This document shows, piece by piece, positions 1 through 8,980 of a DNA stretch of 64,000 nucleotides. The translations under genes and the position numbers were made by a program. The first letter of the stretch is position 1, and the number at the start of each line of letters is the position of its first letter. The notes below the pieces were generated by a model. The model saw nothing but the letters and a program-made list of their open reading frames with translations, made no database searches and was not told where the DNA came from. Source of the stretch: Cytophagales bacterium (GTDB taxonomy: Bacteria; Bacteroidota; Bacteroidia; Cytophagales; 172606-1); assembly GCA_030448185.1 (NCBI GenBank), contig JAUJNL010000012.1:17077-81076 (forward strand). The letters are read 5' to 3'.

Positions 1-1
1 T

Positions 2-199
2 GCCTGGGCGCAAGTCCGGGTGGTAGTCAAAATGTCCCGCCTCCCGCCGGGTAGTGTATGTAGCGCCGCGTCCGGTTCCTCCACCTCCCCCGTGGTGATT
101 GTGCAGCCTGCCCCGGTAAGGTATGCGTATGTTCAACCGGCTCCGGTAGTGGTAGTTCAGGAACGGCAGCATCACCGCCATTGTTCCCGGCGCTGGTAA
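2..199 (+). CDS. C-terminal fragment of a Pro/Val-rich protein, 5' end outside window
   Basis: The frame ending at TAA 197-199 encodes a Val/Pro-rich tail with two QPAP motifs (VIVQPAP, YVQPAPVVVVQ) and a basic end HHRHCSRRW. Such tails occur on small secreted or surface proteins of Bacteroidota. The upstream part reads best in a different frame (VVYVAPRPVPPPPP) joined across the C-run near position 95, so a one-base error is likely there. A strong terminator follows 16 bp after the stop, which supports a real gene end. Function is not recognised. Confidence 0.4.
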   Translation, partial: AWAQVRVVVKMSRLPPGSVCSAASGSSTSPVVIVQPAPVRYAYVQPAPVVVVQERQHHRHCSRRW

Positions 200-214
200 G
201 AGTATTCGGGAAGA

Positions 215-253
215 CAATACAAAAAGGAGGCTTTGAGCCTCCTTTTTGTATTG
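215..253. terminator. Bidirectional rho-independent terminator
   Basis: Perfect 18-bp stem (215-232 with 236-253) around a 3-nt loop. The A-run on one side and T-run on the other allow use in both directions. It closes the gene ending at 199. Confidence 0.85.
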
Positions 254-344
254 TTATTTTCCAACCGAGTAATGACTACCCGTTTTTAATCGCCGGCACT
301 GAGATAAATCTGCGGCAGAACATTAACCTTACACTTTACTCACT

Positions 345-587
345 ATGGACCCAAACATGCAAGGCATTGGCAGAATGTTACTGATCGGCGGCAGGTATTG
401 GCCCTGGTAGGTTTGTTTTTTATTCTTTCTCCAAAAATTCCCTTTTAGGCCGTTTGCCCGAGGATATTCTGGTGAAACGGAAAATTTTACGTTTATTTCC
501 CGCTGGCCACCAGTATTCTGCTGATATACTTTTCTCCCTGGTCATATGGCTGATCCGGCGGTTTGGCTCTTGGGAAACCTTTTATAA
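345..587 (+). CDS. DUF2905 small membrane protein, frame-broken
   Basis: ATG at 345 begins MDPNMQGIGRMLLIGG, followed in other frames by ALVGLFFILSPKIPFLGRLP, EDILVKRK and ILFSLVIWLIRRF. Joined together these give the DUF2905 pattern: an N-terminal helix, an RLPGDI-like turn, and a second helix ending in WLIRRF. Family members have about 65-75 residues, which fits the span. Frame shifts lie near 395 and in the homopolymer stretches near 480-500, where missing A or T bases would restore the family motif KNFTFYFPLATS. The stop is placed near 587. The function of the family is unknown. The identity is inferred from the pattern, not from one open frame. Confidence 0.6.
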
Positions 588-720
588 ACCTCACCCCCGC
601 CCCTCTCCTGCTGAGAGGGGAGCCAAAATCGTCTTATTCAAAGTCCTTCTCAGTGGGGGACGAAAACGAGAGTTTTCGGGCCAGCCTGAGAGAGGATTTG
701 AAGGATTTAGGATGGGGTTT
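586..720. repeat. Imperfect inverted repeat of a common Bacteroidota intergenic type
   Basis: The left part (ACCTCACCCCCGCCCC, then CTCTCC...GAGAGG) and right part (GAGAGGATTTGAAGG, GGATGGGGTTT) form an imperfect palindrome with C-rich and G-rich ends. A related G-rich/C-rich pair is seen inside the element at 46416-46558. It lies between converging genes and may overlap the last codons of the esterase on the other strand. Confidence 0.45.
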
Positions 721-1491
721 ACTGCTCGGCTCGTTAATGAACTTTTCAATCATCTCAACCAGAACCTGCGGCTTTCGGCGTGAACCCAATGTCCCGCATC
801 AGGTACCGTTTCCAGCCGGGAATTAGGAAAATGATCTTAATCAGTTTGGTATCTTCGTCCTTAATGTATCTTGAGTTGCCACCCCGGATAAATAATACCG
901 GTTTTCGGAGTAGAAATGCGTAGGCAGACCTTCCCCACGTTCTCAATCCCTTCGCTGATGGCCGCAAGATTAAACCGCCGGGCAAATTTACCGCTTTCAG
1001 TCCGGTAAAGGCTTTTCAGCAAGAAATTGTCGCGTATCGGGCACTGCAATGTGGCGGGCTATCTGTTCTTCGGCCTCCTGCCGGCTCCCGATTTTCTCCA
1101 GGTCAACGGCGAACAGACCGGCTAACTCATCAGCATGGTGCGGACGGTAGTATTTGGGTGCAATATCCACCACTACCATTTTACTGAAAAGTTGAGGTGT
1201 GTAGCGGCCCGCAAAATACATGGCAATCTTGCCTCCCATGGAATGTCCGATAATGATGGACTGTTCGATCTGATGTTTCCGGAGAAATTCCTGTAAATCG
1301 GCACTCATCACCTCGTAGTTGAACTCGGGGTCGTGGGGAGAACGGCCGTGATTACGGTTATCAACCAGGTAAACCATATATTTTTCGGCCAGAACCTTGG
1401 CTACACTCTGCCAGTTGTCCAGCATCCCGAAAAGACCGTGCAGAATAATAATGGGGGCTCCCTGCCCTAATACTTTATAGTTAAGCTCCAT
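719..1491 (-). CDS. Alpha/beta hydrolase, YbfF-type esterase, frame-broken
   Basis: The first 164 residues are open (MELNYKVLGQGAPIIILHG...). The HG oxyanion motif, the DNRNHGRS stretch and the nucleophile elbow GHSMGG are typical of the YbfF esterase branch. Later parts read in other frames: KPVLFIRGGNSRYI carries the acid-residue strand and the end PDAGHWVHAE carries the catalytic His. Together this makes a full-length enzyme of about 255 residues with breaks near 1000-1040, 900 and 790. All triad elements survive, so sequencing error is the simplest reason. The stop is uncertain (719 if one more base is shifted, otherwise farther left). It probably acts on short acyl or thioesters; the substrate is unknown. 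Confidence 0.75.
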
Positions 1492-1611
1492 ATTGATGTG
1501 CTGATTAGAGGATGTACTGATAGGCTAATGGTGTCGGAATGCGGATTTCGGAAATAATTTGAAATTGGGCTAAGGTTTGTATAACGTTAGTTATACAGTT
1601 ATCGGACTGTG

Positions 1612-1619
1612 CAAATGTA
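1612..1619 (-). promoter_or_regulatory. Candidate -7 promoter element for the esterase gene
   Basis: On the minus strand the sequence TACATTTG matches the Bacteroidota -7 consensus TAnnTTTG, about 120 bp before the esterase ATG at 1491. No clear TTTG -33 element is seen at the right distance, so this is weak. Confidence 0.3.
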
Positions 1620-1634
1620 CGGTTTGAAATGCAA

Positions 1635-1658
1635 TAGCCCGGCATAGGGTCCGGGCTA
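1635..1658 (-). terminator. Possible terminator of the Ppx-like gene
   Basis: An 8-bp stem TAGCCCGG/CCGGGCTA with an 8-nt loop lies 55 bp past the stop of the minus-strand gene ending at 1713. The T-tract is poor. Confidence 0.35.
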
Positions 1659-1712
1659 CTGATAGAAATGCTTCTTATTAACCAGAAACTGAAAACTAAC
1701 AACCGTTAACTA

Positions 1713-2780
1713 TTAATAAGGCAGATCCAGCAGAAAACCGATGGTAAAGTTGGCGTCCCAGTCAAATATAAACTGATTGGTGCCGGTTGCATCGTGAATG
1801 GCCTTGTAAATATTCAATCCCGCTTTGGACTTGGCATTTTCCAGCTTGTATTCGTCAGGATCGTTTAATACCGTGTAGCGCTCCTTGTCTTTGCGGATGG
1901 GTTTGGCCAGCTCAAAGGGCACGCCGCCAATGATAAAGCAGGTTTGCCGCTTGCCCGAAGGGACTTGCTTGGCCTTGTCAATTACCTCGTTGTATACGGT
2001 TTTATCATCCGTATTATTCTGGAAATACTTAGAGCCATACGTTTCCACGGATTGTAAGCGGCCTCCTTCTTTCCAGGAAATCTTGGTATTACCCGAGCCA
2101 ATATCCACTACGAAAGCCTTGTCTTCGTATTCCTGTGGTAACACGCTTCTTAGCCCCAGTACGCCTTCCTGTTCGGGAGTTACTTGGTTTACCACGTAGT
2201 TAAGGGATTTAAGCGCCCTGGTAATCTTTACGGTACTTTCGGCTTTAGCGGCGCCAGAACTCACCACAAAGTGAATTTCTTTGCCATTGACCCCAAAATC
2301 CAGCATGCTACCGATATATCTTTTCAGACCAGCCCGGATATCGTCATCCGAAGCCATATTTTCCAGCACGAGGCTGTTTCCGAATTCGGCCTTTTCGAGT
2401 TTCCAGCGTTTCTGCGGATCTACGCGGATGATAAATGAGTTGAATCCGCTGGCGCCCATTTCAACTACGCCTTTCAGCTTGCCGTTTTCCGGGGCAGGAG
2501 GCGTATAGGTAAAAGCGGAGGCAGTGGTCGCAGGAGCCGCCGCATCACCCGTGGAAGCGGTGGCATCAGAACCGGTACCCGTGCCGGTGCCTTCTTCATT
2601 GGAAGCAGAACCAGCGTTGGATTGGCTACCCGCGTTATCAGAAGATGTAGTTTCTGTTTGGGCCGTCTTATCTCCTTTGCCAATAATGCCCTGATTCTGT
2701 AATACTCTGAAAATACCATAAAGACCGGCTATAATCAGAACGATAATAATTAATCTTCCGAATACGGTTAGTCGTTGCAT
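1713..2780 (-). CDS. Membrane-anchored protein with a degenerate Ppx/GppA-like (actin-fold) domain
   Basis: 355 residues. Residues 9-27 form one transmembrane helix (LIIIVLIIAGLYGIF), followed by a low-complexity Ser/Thr/Gly/Ala linker (about 35-95) and a globular domain to the end. In that domain GASGFNSFIIRV (109-120) sits where exopolyphosphatases have the first phosphate loop. FVVSSGAAKAES (171-182) resembles the VATSAxREA segment. VVDIGSGNTKISW (224-236) matches the second phosphate loop of the ASKHA fold. The first loop lacks the usual Asp, so catalysis is doubtful. It may be a nucleotide- or polyphosphate-sensing protein outside the cytoplasm. The assignment rests on motif order only. 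Confidence 0.6.
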   Translation of the reverse strand: MQRLTVFGRLIIIVLIIAGLYGIFRVLQNQGIIGKGDKTAQTETTSSDNAGSQSNAGSASNEEGTGTGTGSDATASTGDAAAPATTASAFTYTPPAPENGKLKGVVEMGASGFNSFIIRVDPQKRWKLEKAEFGNSLVLENMASDDDIRAGLKRYIGSMLDFGVNGKEIHFVVSSGAAKAESTVKITRALKSLNYVVNQVTPEQEGVLGLRSVLPQEYEDKAFVVDIGSGNTKISWKEGGRLQSVETYGSKYFQNNTDDKTVYNEVIDKAKQVPSGKRQTCFIIGGVPFELAKPIRKDKERYTVLNDPDEYKLENAKSKAGLNIYKAIHDATGTNQFIFDWDANFTIGFLLDLPY

Positions 2781-3370
2781 AAATAGTTGGGATTAGTAAG
2801 GTGGTTATTAAAGACTTTACTCTTTTGGGTGTTTATACGGCTAAAGTTTACAAAATATTTCCAATCTTGTTACCATTACCGGGATAAACCCGTTCTTTCC
2901 GCTTTATGCAAAAATTCTTTTTGTGTAACCCATTGGCAAAACAGTAACTGCAAACAAGTCTATTTCGGGGGCCTCCAGCCAGTATAAGCAATCTCACTGC
3001 TTGCTGGCAATCAGATAAACGGCTTTGCCTTGCCGCACGGTAAAACTTTCCTGCTTGGGCTCTGGCGGCCGCTTGAGTAACGGCATTAGCTCTTCCAGGA
3101 GGGCAGGTTGCCGATATTTCTCCCATTGCAACTGAATCCTTCCCGAAGGCTTTTGAAGGAACGGAAGAAATGGCTGTCTGCCTTTTCTCTGGTCTTATTA
3201 TTCAGTCAAAAAGCAGCCCGTAGCCCCGCTACTTTGCTTGCCTTTGTAAAGGCGTAATTATATCTTGCAAGCAGCTGAAGATGATGCAATCCTATTGTTA
3301 GCCGGCAGCTGATTTACTGGGTTTAAACTGCCATTTACGCCGGCAACCCAAAAGGCGTAATCCCGACCGG
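2781..3370. other. Intergenic region with a possible small broken gene on the minus strand (about 2994-3195)
   Basis: No clear gene. On the minus strand a frame ending at 2994 reads LQWEKYRQPALLEELMPLLK followed by RPPEPKQESFTVRQGKAVY and LIASKQ. This looks protein-like, but it lacks a start codon and is preceded by another plausible frame, so it may be a remnant. The remainder, up to the response regulator at 3371, shows no feature except a short 7-bp inverted repeat TTACGCC/GGCGTAA. Confidence 0.3.
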
Positions 3371-3796
3371 ATGAAACCGAACAAGTTCAATAAAATTTTA
3401 GTAGTGGACGATGACCGCGCCAGCAATTTTCTCACCAGTTCTACGCTGGAGGAAATGGACGTTGCCGATGAAGTTATTCAACTCCACAGTGGCCGTGCGG
3501 CTCTGGAGTTTCTGAAGGGCAGCTGTGAGGACAAAAGCAAGGTTAAACAAGATTGTCCGGATCTGATCTTACTTGACAACCGGATGCCCGGTATGAATGG
3601 AGCCGAGTTTCTGGCTGCTTTCCGTGATTTCAGAAAGGACCACCCCGCTATTCATACCTCAGTAGTCATTCTTTCCACTGCGCTTCATGAGCCCTTTGTA
3701 ATGCAAATGAATCAGTTGGGCGCCGTAGCCTGCCTGGAGAAACCATTAACCGAAGCAGATGTAACAGAGTTGGTCCAACAACTGGGGCAGCCATAA
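3371..3796 (+). CDS. Stand-alone CheY-like response regulator
   Basis: 141 residues, a single receiver domain. Acidic pocket DDD is at 13-15, the phospho-acceptor Asp69 lies in LILLDNRMPGMNG, the switch residue is Ser102/Thr103 in VILST, and the invariant Lys124 is in CLEKPLT. There is no output domain. It would act by phosphorylation-dependent protein contact or as a relay for a histidine kinase elsewhere; no kinase gene is adjacent. ATG directly follows a 160-bp leader. Identification is secure, the pathway is unknown. Confidence 0.93.
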   Translation: MKPNKFNKILVVDDDRASNFLTSSTLEEMDVADEVIQLHSGRAALEFLKGSCEDKSKVKQDCPDLILLDNRMPGMNGAEFLAAFRDFRKDHPAIHTSVVILSTALHEPFVMQMNQLGAVACLEKPLTEADVTELVQQLGQP

Positions 3797-3960
3797 GCTT
3801 TCCACTCCTGATGTCTTCCAGTCAGTAATGACTGACCTTAATTTATATCCTCTTTCCGCGGGTTAGTCTTTCTTAATGGCCCATTCATCTAAAAGATAAG
3901 AAGTAACAGTTATTTAATGCGTTAAAGCAGTATTTATGTTAAAAAAACAGATACTGCGCT

Positions 3961-4353
3961 ATGTTTGTCAATAACCTGTACGACAAGACTTACGAATGGT
4001 TATTCTCCATTTGGTCCGGCAAATCCAACCTGCGTGAGATAAAGGATACTTATCTGAGCAGTTTGCACATGTTGCAGGCTACCGGCGCAAAACTGCTGGT
4101 TATTGACCTCCGGCAACTGGAGTACAATGTACAGGCGGATCAGATGGTAGATTGGATGCGGCAAGTCTGGCAACCCGAAGCCCAGCGGTGTGGTCTGGAA
4201 ACATTAATTCATATTGTTCCATCCACACCATCCGACGGAGACGAATGGCCTTTCGTGCTGGAAACTGCTCTGGGCATTCCCCAGTTTGAAAGCGTAGAAC
4301 AAAGCATCAAGTGGCTTCAGATCCAGAGAAGTCAAAACCCGGCCTGGATGTAA
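3961..4353 (+). CDS. Hypothetical protein, possibly STAS/SpoIIAA-like
   Basis: 130 residues. The pattern of an N-terminal strand-helix (MFVNNLYDKTYEWLFSIW), a helix (SNLREIKDTYLSSLHMLQ) and a hydrophobic strand with acidic end (GAKLLVIDLRQLEY) recalls the short STAS-like proteins often found near receiver-domain genes in Cytophagales. It has no catalytic motif. It is 160 bp downstream of the response regulator on the same strand and could be cotranscribed. A strong terminator follows at 4434. Fold assignment is a guess. Confidence 0.6.
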   Translation: MFVNNLYDKTYEWLFSIWSGKSNLREIKDTYLSSLHMLQATGAKLLVIDLRQLEYNVQADQMVDWMRQVWQPEAQRCGLETLIHIVPSTPSDGDEWPFVLETALGIPQFESVEQSIKWLQIQRSQNPAWM

Positions 4354-4433
4354 GCTAACAGCTATCTTAGCACTATCCGGGAGTAGATGATACCCATGGT
4401 TAGTTATCAGATTGATTTCTAATCAGGCACGCA

Positions 4434-4477
4434 AAAAACACTACGGGCAGGAAGTACTTCCTGCCCGTAGTGTTTTT
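4434..4477. terminator. Perfect palindromic bidirectional terminator
   Basis: Two 22-nt arms (4434-4455, 4456-4477) are exactly complementary, with A- and T-runs at the outer ends. It sits between the convergent hypothetical gene (+) and serB-serA (-) and serves both. Confidence 0.9.
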
Positions 4478-4591
4478 AAACTGTAACCTGTTTCCGGGAA
4501 ATACAGATAGGATCCAAAACTGCTTCCGTACGATGTTTCGTTAGAGAATAAAGTGGTAATCCGAAACAGCAACTCCCGAACCGGTACCCAC

Positions 4592-6496
4592 CTAATACAG
4601 CATCCGGAACTTAATGGTATGTTCAATATTCTTCAGATCTTTCACTACATCTTTGCTGTACTCCTTGGCCACATCCGTAATCACGTAGCCCACTCTTTCG
4701 TTGGTCTTTAAGTATTGCCCCAGAATGTTGATGTTATACCTTGACAACATACTGTTGATCTGCGCCAGAATACCCGGAACATTACGGTGAATGTGAATAA
4801 ACCGGTGCGCCTCGGCCAAATCCGGAAGCTGAATATTCGGAAAGTTAACGCTGCCGAAGGTATTGCCCTTGTTGATAAACTCAATCAATTTATTGGGCAC
4901 GTAGTTGGCAATGTTTTCCTGGGCTTCCTCGGTACTGCCTCCGATATGCGGCGTCAGAATTACGTTTGGCAAGCCCCGCAATTCGTTCAGAAATTCCTCC
5001 TGATTGGTTTTGGGCTCGTAGGGGAACACATCCACCCCAGCTCCGGCTACTTTCTTGCGCTTAATGGCATTGACCAATGCCTGTATATCTACCACGTGGC
5101 CGCGGCTCAGATTCAGGAAAATTACGCCGTCTTTCATTTGGGAAAACTCCTTCTCTCCGATCAGGTTTTTGTTCTCCGGGCGGCCATCTACATGCAGCGT
5201 CACCATATCGCTGACCCGCAACAGTTCGGCCAAGGTTTTGCAGCGCTTCGCATTCCCTAATGCCAATTTTTCTACCCGGTCATAATAGTATACTTCCATG
5301 CCCAATGCTTCTGCCAGTACCGATAGTTGCGTACCAATACTGCCGTAGCCCACGATCCCTAGTTTTTTACCCCGGATCTCGAAACTGTTTTTGGCTGATT
5401 TATTCCAAACGCCACTGTGCATGCCATAGCTCTTATCAGGAATATTCCGGATAAGCATGATAATTTCGCCAATAGCCAGCTCTACTACCGAACGGGTGTT
5501 GCTGTAAGGGGCGTTAAAAGCGGGAATACCTCTTTCCAGGCAAGCATTCAGGTCAATCTGGTTGGTACCAATGCAGAAAGCGCCGATGCACATGAGTTTG
5601 TTAGCATTTCCAAGTACCTTTTTGGTCACCTGGGTTTTGGAACGAATGCCCAGTACCGTTACGTCTTTGATCCGTTCGGCCAGTTCATCCTCATCCAGAC
5701 CACCGGCTACTACATCTACTTTAAAACCTTCTTCCCGGAACAACTCCAGGGCTCTGGGGTGAATATTTTCCAGCAGCAGTACATTGATCCGGTTTTTGGG
5801 GTAAGAAAGGCTGGCCGGCAGTTTGTTGACGAACAAAAACTCGTCCAGACTCGGGGTGATATGGTCGGCCATGCCCACGACGCGTTCCCGCTCTACGTTT
5901 TCGGTAAAGGCGAAGAATTTATTGGCGTAACCAGCTTCCTTGATTTCGTAATCCGTATAGCCATCCCCGATCACGTATACATCCCCCTGTAGATTCAGAT
6001 TTTTGATGCAGGTAGGCTTGCCCTTATTGGCGGAAAGCGGATTGCTGCGGTCAAAACCCACGATATTGCCGGCCTCATCAAATTCAAAAGAATTGGCCAC
6101 TACGTTTTCTTCTTTAATGCCAAACTCCGTTACGATGGGTACAATAAACTCCCGGAATCCATTGGAGATAATATAAATCTGATCGGCAAACTCCCGGAAG
6201 AAGTTACGATTCCGTTCAAAGGAAGGAGAAACCTTGGTTTTCAGAACTTCGATCAGTTTGGGCAGGTGGTCGCGGCGGGCTTGCAGCAGGGTAATCCGTT
6301 TTTCCAGCGATTCGGTAAAGGAAAGTTCGCCATTCATGCCCAGATCGGTGATGCGCTTGATTTCCTCCAGTTTCTCTTCCTGTCTGGGATGGCCAGCTAA
6401 GGAAATTTTGCACAGTTCGTCCATTGCCTCCACACTGGTGAAGGTACTGTCGAAGTCAATAATGAAAAAACGGGCTTCTTTGGTTTGGGTTTCCAT
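4592..6496 (-). CDS. Bifunctional phosphoserine phosphatase / D-3-phosphoglycerate dehydrogenase
   Basis: 634 residues joining the first and last enzymes of serine synthesis. Residues 1-225 are a HAD phosphatase of the SerB type: nucleophile and general acid D14/D16 in FIIDFDST, motif II SNG at 111-113, lysine near 158, and GDGYTD at 177-182. Residues 237-550 are the SerA dehydrogenase: dinucleotide loop GYGSIG at 383-388, catalytic Arg in LSRG (463-466) and His517 in TPHIGGST. Residues 566-634 are an ACT domain (HRNVPGILAQI) that usually binds serine for feedback. The middle step (SerC) is not in the window. The frame is fully open. The next gene, kptA, ends 9 bp upstream on the same strand, so they may share a transcript. 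Confidence 0.95.
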   Translation of the reverse strand: METQTKEARFFIIDFDSTFTSVEAMDELCKISLAGHPRQEEKLEEIKRITDLGMNGELSFTESLEKRITLLQARRDHLPKLIEVLKTKVSPSFERNRNFFREFADQIYIISNGFREFIVPIVTEFGIKEENVVANSFEFDEAGNIVGFDRSNPLSANKGKPTCIKNLNLQGDVYVIGDGYTDYEIKEAGYANKFFAFTENVERERVVGMADHITPSLDEFLFVNKLPASLSYPKNRINVLLLENIHPRALELFREEGFKVDVVAGGLDEDELAERIKDVTVLGIRSKTQVTKKVLGNANKLMCIGAFCIGTNQIDLNACLERGIPAFNAPYSNTRSVVELAIGEIIMLIRNIPDKSYGMHSGVWNKSAKNSFEIRGKKLGIVGYGSIGTQLSVLAEALGMEVYYYDRVEKLALGNAKRCKTLAELLRVSDMVTLHVDGRPENKNLIGEKEFSQMKDGVIFLNLSRGHVVDIQALVNAIKRKKVAGAGVDVFPYEPKTNQEEFLNELRGLPNVILTPHIGGSTEEAQENIANYVPNKLIEFINKGNTFGSVNFPNIQLPDLAEAHRFIHIHRNVPGILAQINSMLSRYNINILGQYLKTNERVGYVITDVAKEYSKDVVKDLKNIEHTIKFRMLY

Positions 6497-6505
6497 ACAG
6501 GAAAA

Positions 6506-7057
6506 TCAGTTGGGAAATTGAATATAGGTTACAGGTACAGTATTCGTTAGCCAGACACCATTGTCAGATTGATAGAAAATGAAACCGTTTTGGTACATGT
6601 CACCTGAACGGATGGTAAGGATGGTTGGTAAGCCGTGACGACTGCCGACTTTACGGGCTGTTTCTTTGTCGGCCGCGAGGTGAACGTGCTGGCGGCTTTG
6701 TTTAATCAGGCCAGCCTCCTGAATACCAGCAAGAAAGCGGGTGGCGGTTCCGTGGTACAAATACAGGGGAGGCTCTACCGGAACCAGTTCCAGATCTACC
6801 GATACGGAATGCCCCTGGTTAGCCCTTATTTTTAAACCGTCTTCACTGAAGCGGAAACGCTGCTTGTCATTGGATTGTACCACTTCCTGCAGTTCCTCCA
6901 GACTTACTTTGTGCCCCCGCTTATTCAGGGCAGTTAACAAGGTATCTACGGGTATCCAGCCGTTTTCGTCCAAAGCAATGCCAATCGACTGCGGCTGATG
7001 CCGTAGTACTAAGCTTAACGTCTTACTAACAGTAATCAATCTTTTCTCCTGACTCAT
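6506..7057 (-). CDS. kptA: RNA 2'-phosphotransferase KptA/Tpt1
   Basis: 183 residues, the usual bacterial length. It transfers a 2'-phosphate from RNA to NAD, giving ADP-ribose 1'',2''-cyclic phosphate. Family motifs are present in order: SKTLSLVLRHQP near the N-terminus, RANQGHS (about 80-86), LYHGTATRF (about 100) and RQHVHLA (about 122). These include the Arg-His-Arg-Arg set used for NAD and RNA 2'-phosphate. No RNA ligase gene is nearby. It lies upstream of and close to serB-serA on the same strand. The ATG at 7057 is the first in frame. Confidence 0.93.
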   Translation of the reverse strand: MSQEKRLITVSKTLSLVLRHQPQSIGIALDENGWIPVDTLLTALNKRGHKVSLEELQEVVQSNDKQRFRFSEDGLKIRANQGHSVSVDLELVPVEPPLYLYHGTATRFLAGIQEAGLIKQSRQHVHLAADKETARKVGSRHGLPTILTIRSGDMYQNGFIFYQSDNGVWLTNTVPVTYIQFPN

Positions 7058-7087
7058 GCGGCCGATACCTCCTGAACAGTTGGCAAT

Positions 7088-8142
7088 TTAGTACTTTTCC
7101 TTCAGAAACCGGAGAGCCCGCTGTTCAGCCCAAGTCATTCCGTTTAACTTATAACTGGCAAATCCGCAGTGGCCACCCTGCTCAGGTATTTCCAGGAAAA
7201 CGTTTTCGAGTTCCCGCACCTGCGCTACCGGGTAACACTCCGGGGACAGAAAGGGATCATTCTTCGCATTGACAATCAACGTAGGAATGGCAATATGCGC
7301 CAGAAACTCTTTAGAGCTGCATTGCTGATAATAGGTAGCAGCATCCTTAAATCCATGCAGTGGGGCAGTATAGAAATCATCAAAATCCTTGATTCGTTTG
7401 ACCTGCTTGTACAGATCCAGGCTCAGTTTGTCGGGCATCAGGGCCGATTTGGCTTCGATTTTCTTACGCAGATTATTCAGGAAGCGTCTTTCATAAATAT
7501 AGTTACCACGCTGAGAGAGCGTTTCCGAACTGGTATTCAGGCAAAGCGGCACGGAAAATACTGCCCGGCGGATGGAAGCAGGCAGTTTTGAGCCCTGTTC
7601 CCCTAAATATTTTAAGGTCAGATTACCACCCAAGCTAAAGCCGATCAGAGCTACCGTTTCGTAGCAATCACAGGCAATGGCGTAACGGATCACGTGTTCC
7701 AGATCATCAGTGGCCCCGCTATGATAAAATCGCAGATTGCGGTTGATTTCACCACTACACCCCTGAAATTCCACGCCAGCACATCCCATTTGTTGGCATG
7801 CAGGGCTTGACCATTCCCTTTATGTAAGGCCGCTGGGAGTCACCTTCCAGTCCGTGCGAAATAATGGCCGGAGTTGGCAAACCCCTGCCGCGACCAGTCC
7901 AGGTCCAGAAAATCACCATCCGGCGTATCAATTCGTTCCCGGCGATAACGGACTCCGCTCACTTTTCGTAAAACTGCCGGGACAATGGTTTGCAAGTGTC
8001 CATTGAACAGGTAAAAAGGTGAACGGTAATCGGATTGAGAATCGGCATGTATACCAGTAGTAAATAGTTCCAAAAGTAAGCGTTTCCGGACAGGAATTCT
8101 AAACTTTGATTTTAAGGCGTATAACTTCCTTACGAATCCCAT
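7088..8142 (-). CDS. YheT-like alpha/beta hydrolase, frame-broken
   Basis: The start MGFVRKLYALKSKFRIPVRK and the substrate-side segment RSPFYLFNGHLQTIVP are typical of YheT/EMB8-type hydrolases. After a frame break near 7850 the oxyanion segment reads HGLEGDSQRPYIKGM. After another near 7815 it reads HANKWDVLAWNFRGCSGEINR. The long last part carries the nucleophile GFSLGG, the Asp in NAKNDPFL and the His in GGHCGF. All triad residues and the full family length (about 350 residues) are present, so the breaks are probably sequence errors. The substrate is unknown. Confidence 0.8.
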
Positions 8143-8233
8143 TAATCGTCTTTATTATGCAAATTCCGCAATAAATAGTTTGGAATTGAGTTAGAATACC
8201 CTTAATTTAACCCGAACACCAATTGTGTAAGAT

Positions 8234-8824
8234 TATGGTACGAAATGAAGCACCCGGTTTAATTGCCAAAAGATTGTGTACAACCTCGTGTTGTTAGCAG
8301 CTTTATCTGGCCTTTTTGTTTTTGCCACTTCTAAATTAGAGGGCGGAGACCTTGGTTTCCCTACGCTGGTGGTAGTGAGTATTCTTACCCTAGCCCTTAC
8401 GTTTGACGTGATTATTTTTGCCATCCGTAATCCAACCAATCAGTTATTTGTTCAGTATAGTGATCCCCGCACCGAAGAACGTTTAGATGCTATTCTCTAT
8501 ACCATGGGCTACCGCCTGAAAGACCGGAGTGGCGAGATGAGTGTGTATAGTCCCTCCTTCTGGATTGGCGGCACCAACGGTAAAGTTCGTCTGCGTTTCA
8601 CCCGTAACCAGGTAGTAGTAATCGGACCGCAGTTTGCCCTGCACCGGCTGGCTGAGCGACTTTGGCTATTCCAATACCCCGATATCGGTTTCTCCTGGGA
8701 AGACCAGGCGCAGGAACGCCGTTACGCCCAAACCAATGCCGGGTACGAAGAAGCCGCACAAATGGCTCCCTTCGGCGCCAACACGGGCTACGAACCGACT
8801 ACCGGAACATCTGCCAGCAGGTAA
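8234..8824 (+). CDS. Two-helix membrane protein of unknown function
   Basis: The open frame from GTG 8276 gives VYNLVLLAALSGLFVFATS (helix 1), then LGFPTLVVVSILTLALTF (helix 2), then a soluble domain of about 130 residues with a Gly/Thr-rich tail. An ATG at 8234 in another frame encodes MVRNEAPGLIAKRL, which would join smoothly if one G were missing at about 8275, so the true start is probably 8234. No family is recognised. A strong terminator follows. Confidence 0.65.
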
Positions 8825-8859
8825 TCTGCAGAGCAATAAAGATCTACCCCATTCTATGG

Positions 8860-8890
8860 AATCCCTCTTCTGAAGAAGAGGGATTTTTTT
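8860..8890 (+). terminator. Rho-independent terminator
   Basis: 12-bp stem AATCCCTCTTCT/AGAAGAGGGATT with a 2-nt loop, followed by a T-run. It closes the gene ending at 8824. Confidence 0.85.
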
Positions 8891-8943
8891 GTTTATGATG
8901 CCCGTGGGAATGCAAGGGAAAGGGGATCAGGGGCGGTAGGGGT

Positions 8944-8980
8944 GTTAAAAAAAGTTAAATAGGTTAAGAAAAGTTAAATC
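8944..8980 (+). promoter_or_regulatory. Four phased GTTAA repeats upstream of the S41 peptidase
   Basis: GTTAA begins at 8944, 8954, 8963 and 8973, so the copies are 10, 9 and 10 bp apart, one per helix turn. They lie about 200 bp upstream of the ATG at 9180 in an otherwise gene-free stretch (8891-9179). Such spacing suggests a side-by-side protein binding site. Confidence 0.45.

Noticed and set aside
454..826. Two overlapping plus-strand open frames of about 90-110 codons
   Set aside because: Their first part is the shifted end of the DUF2905 gene and the rest is the intergenic palindromic repeat; they show no independent coding pattern.
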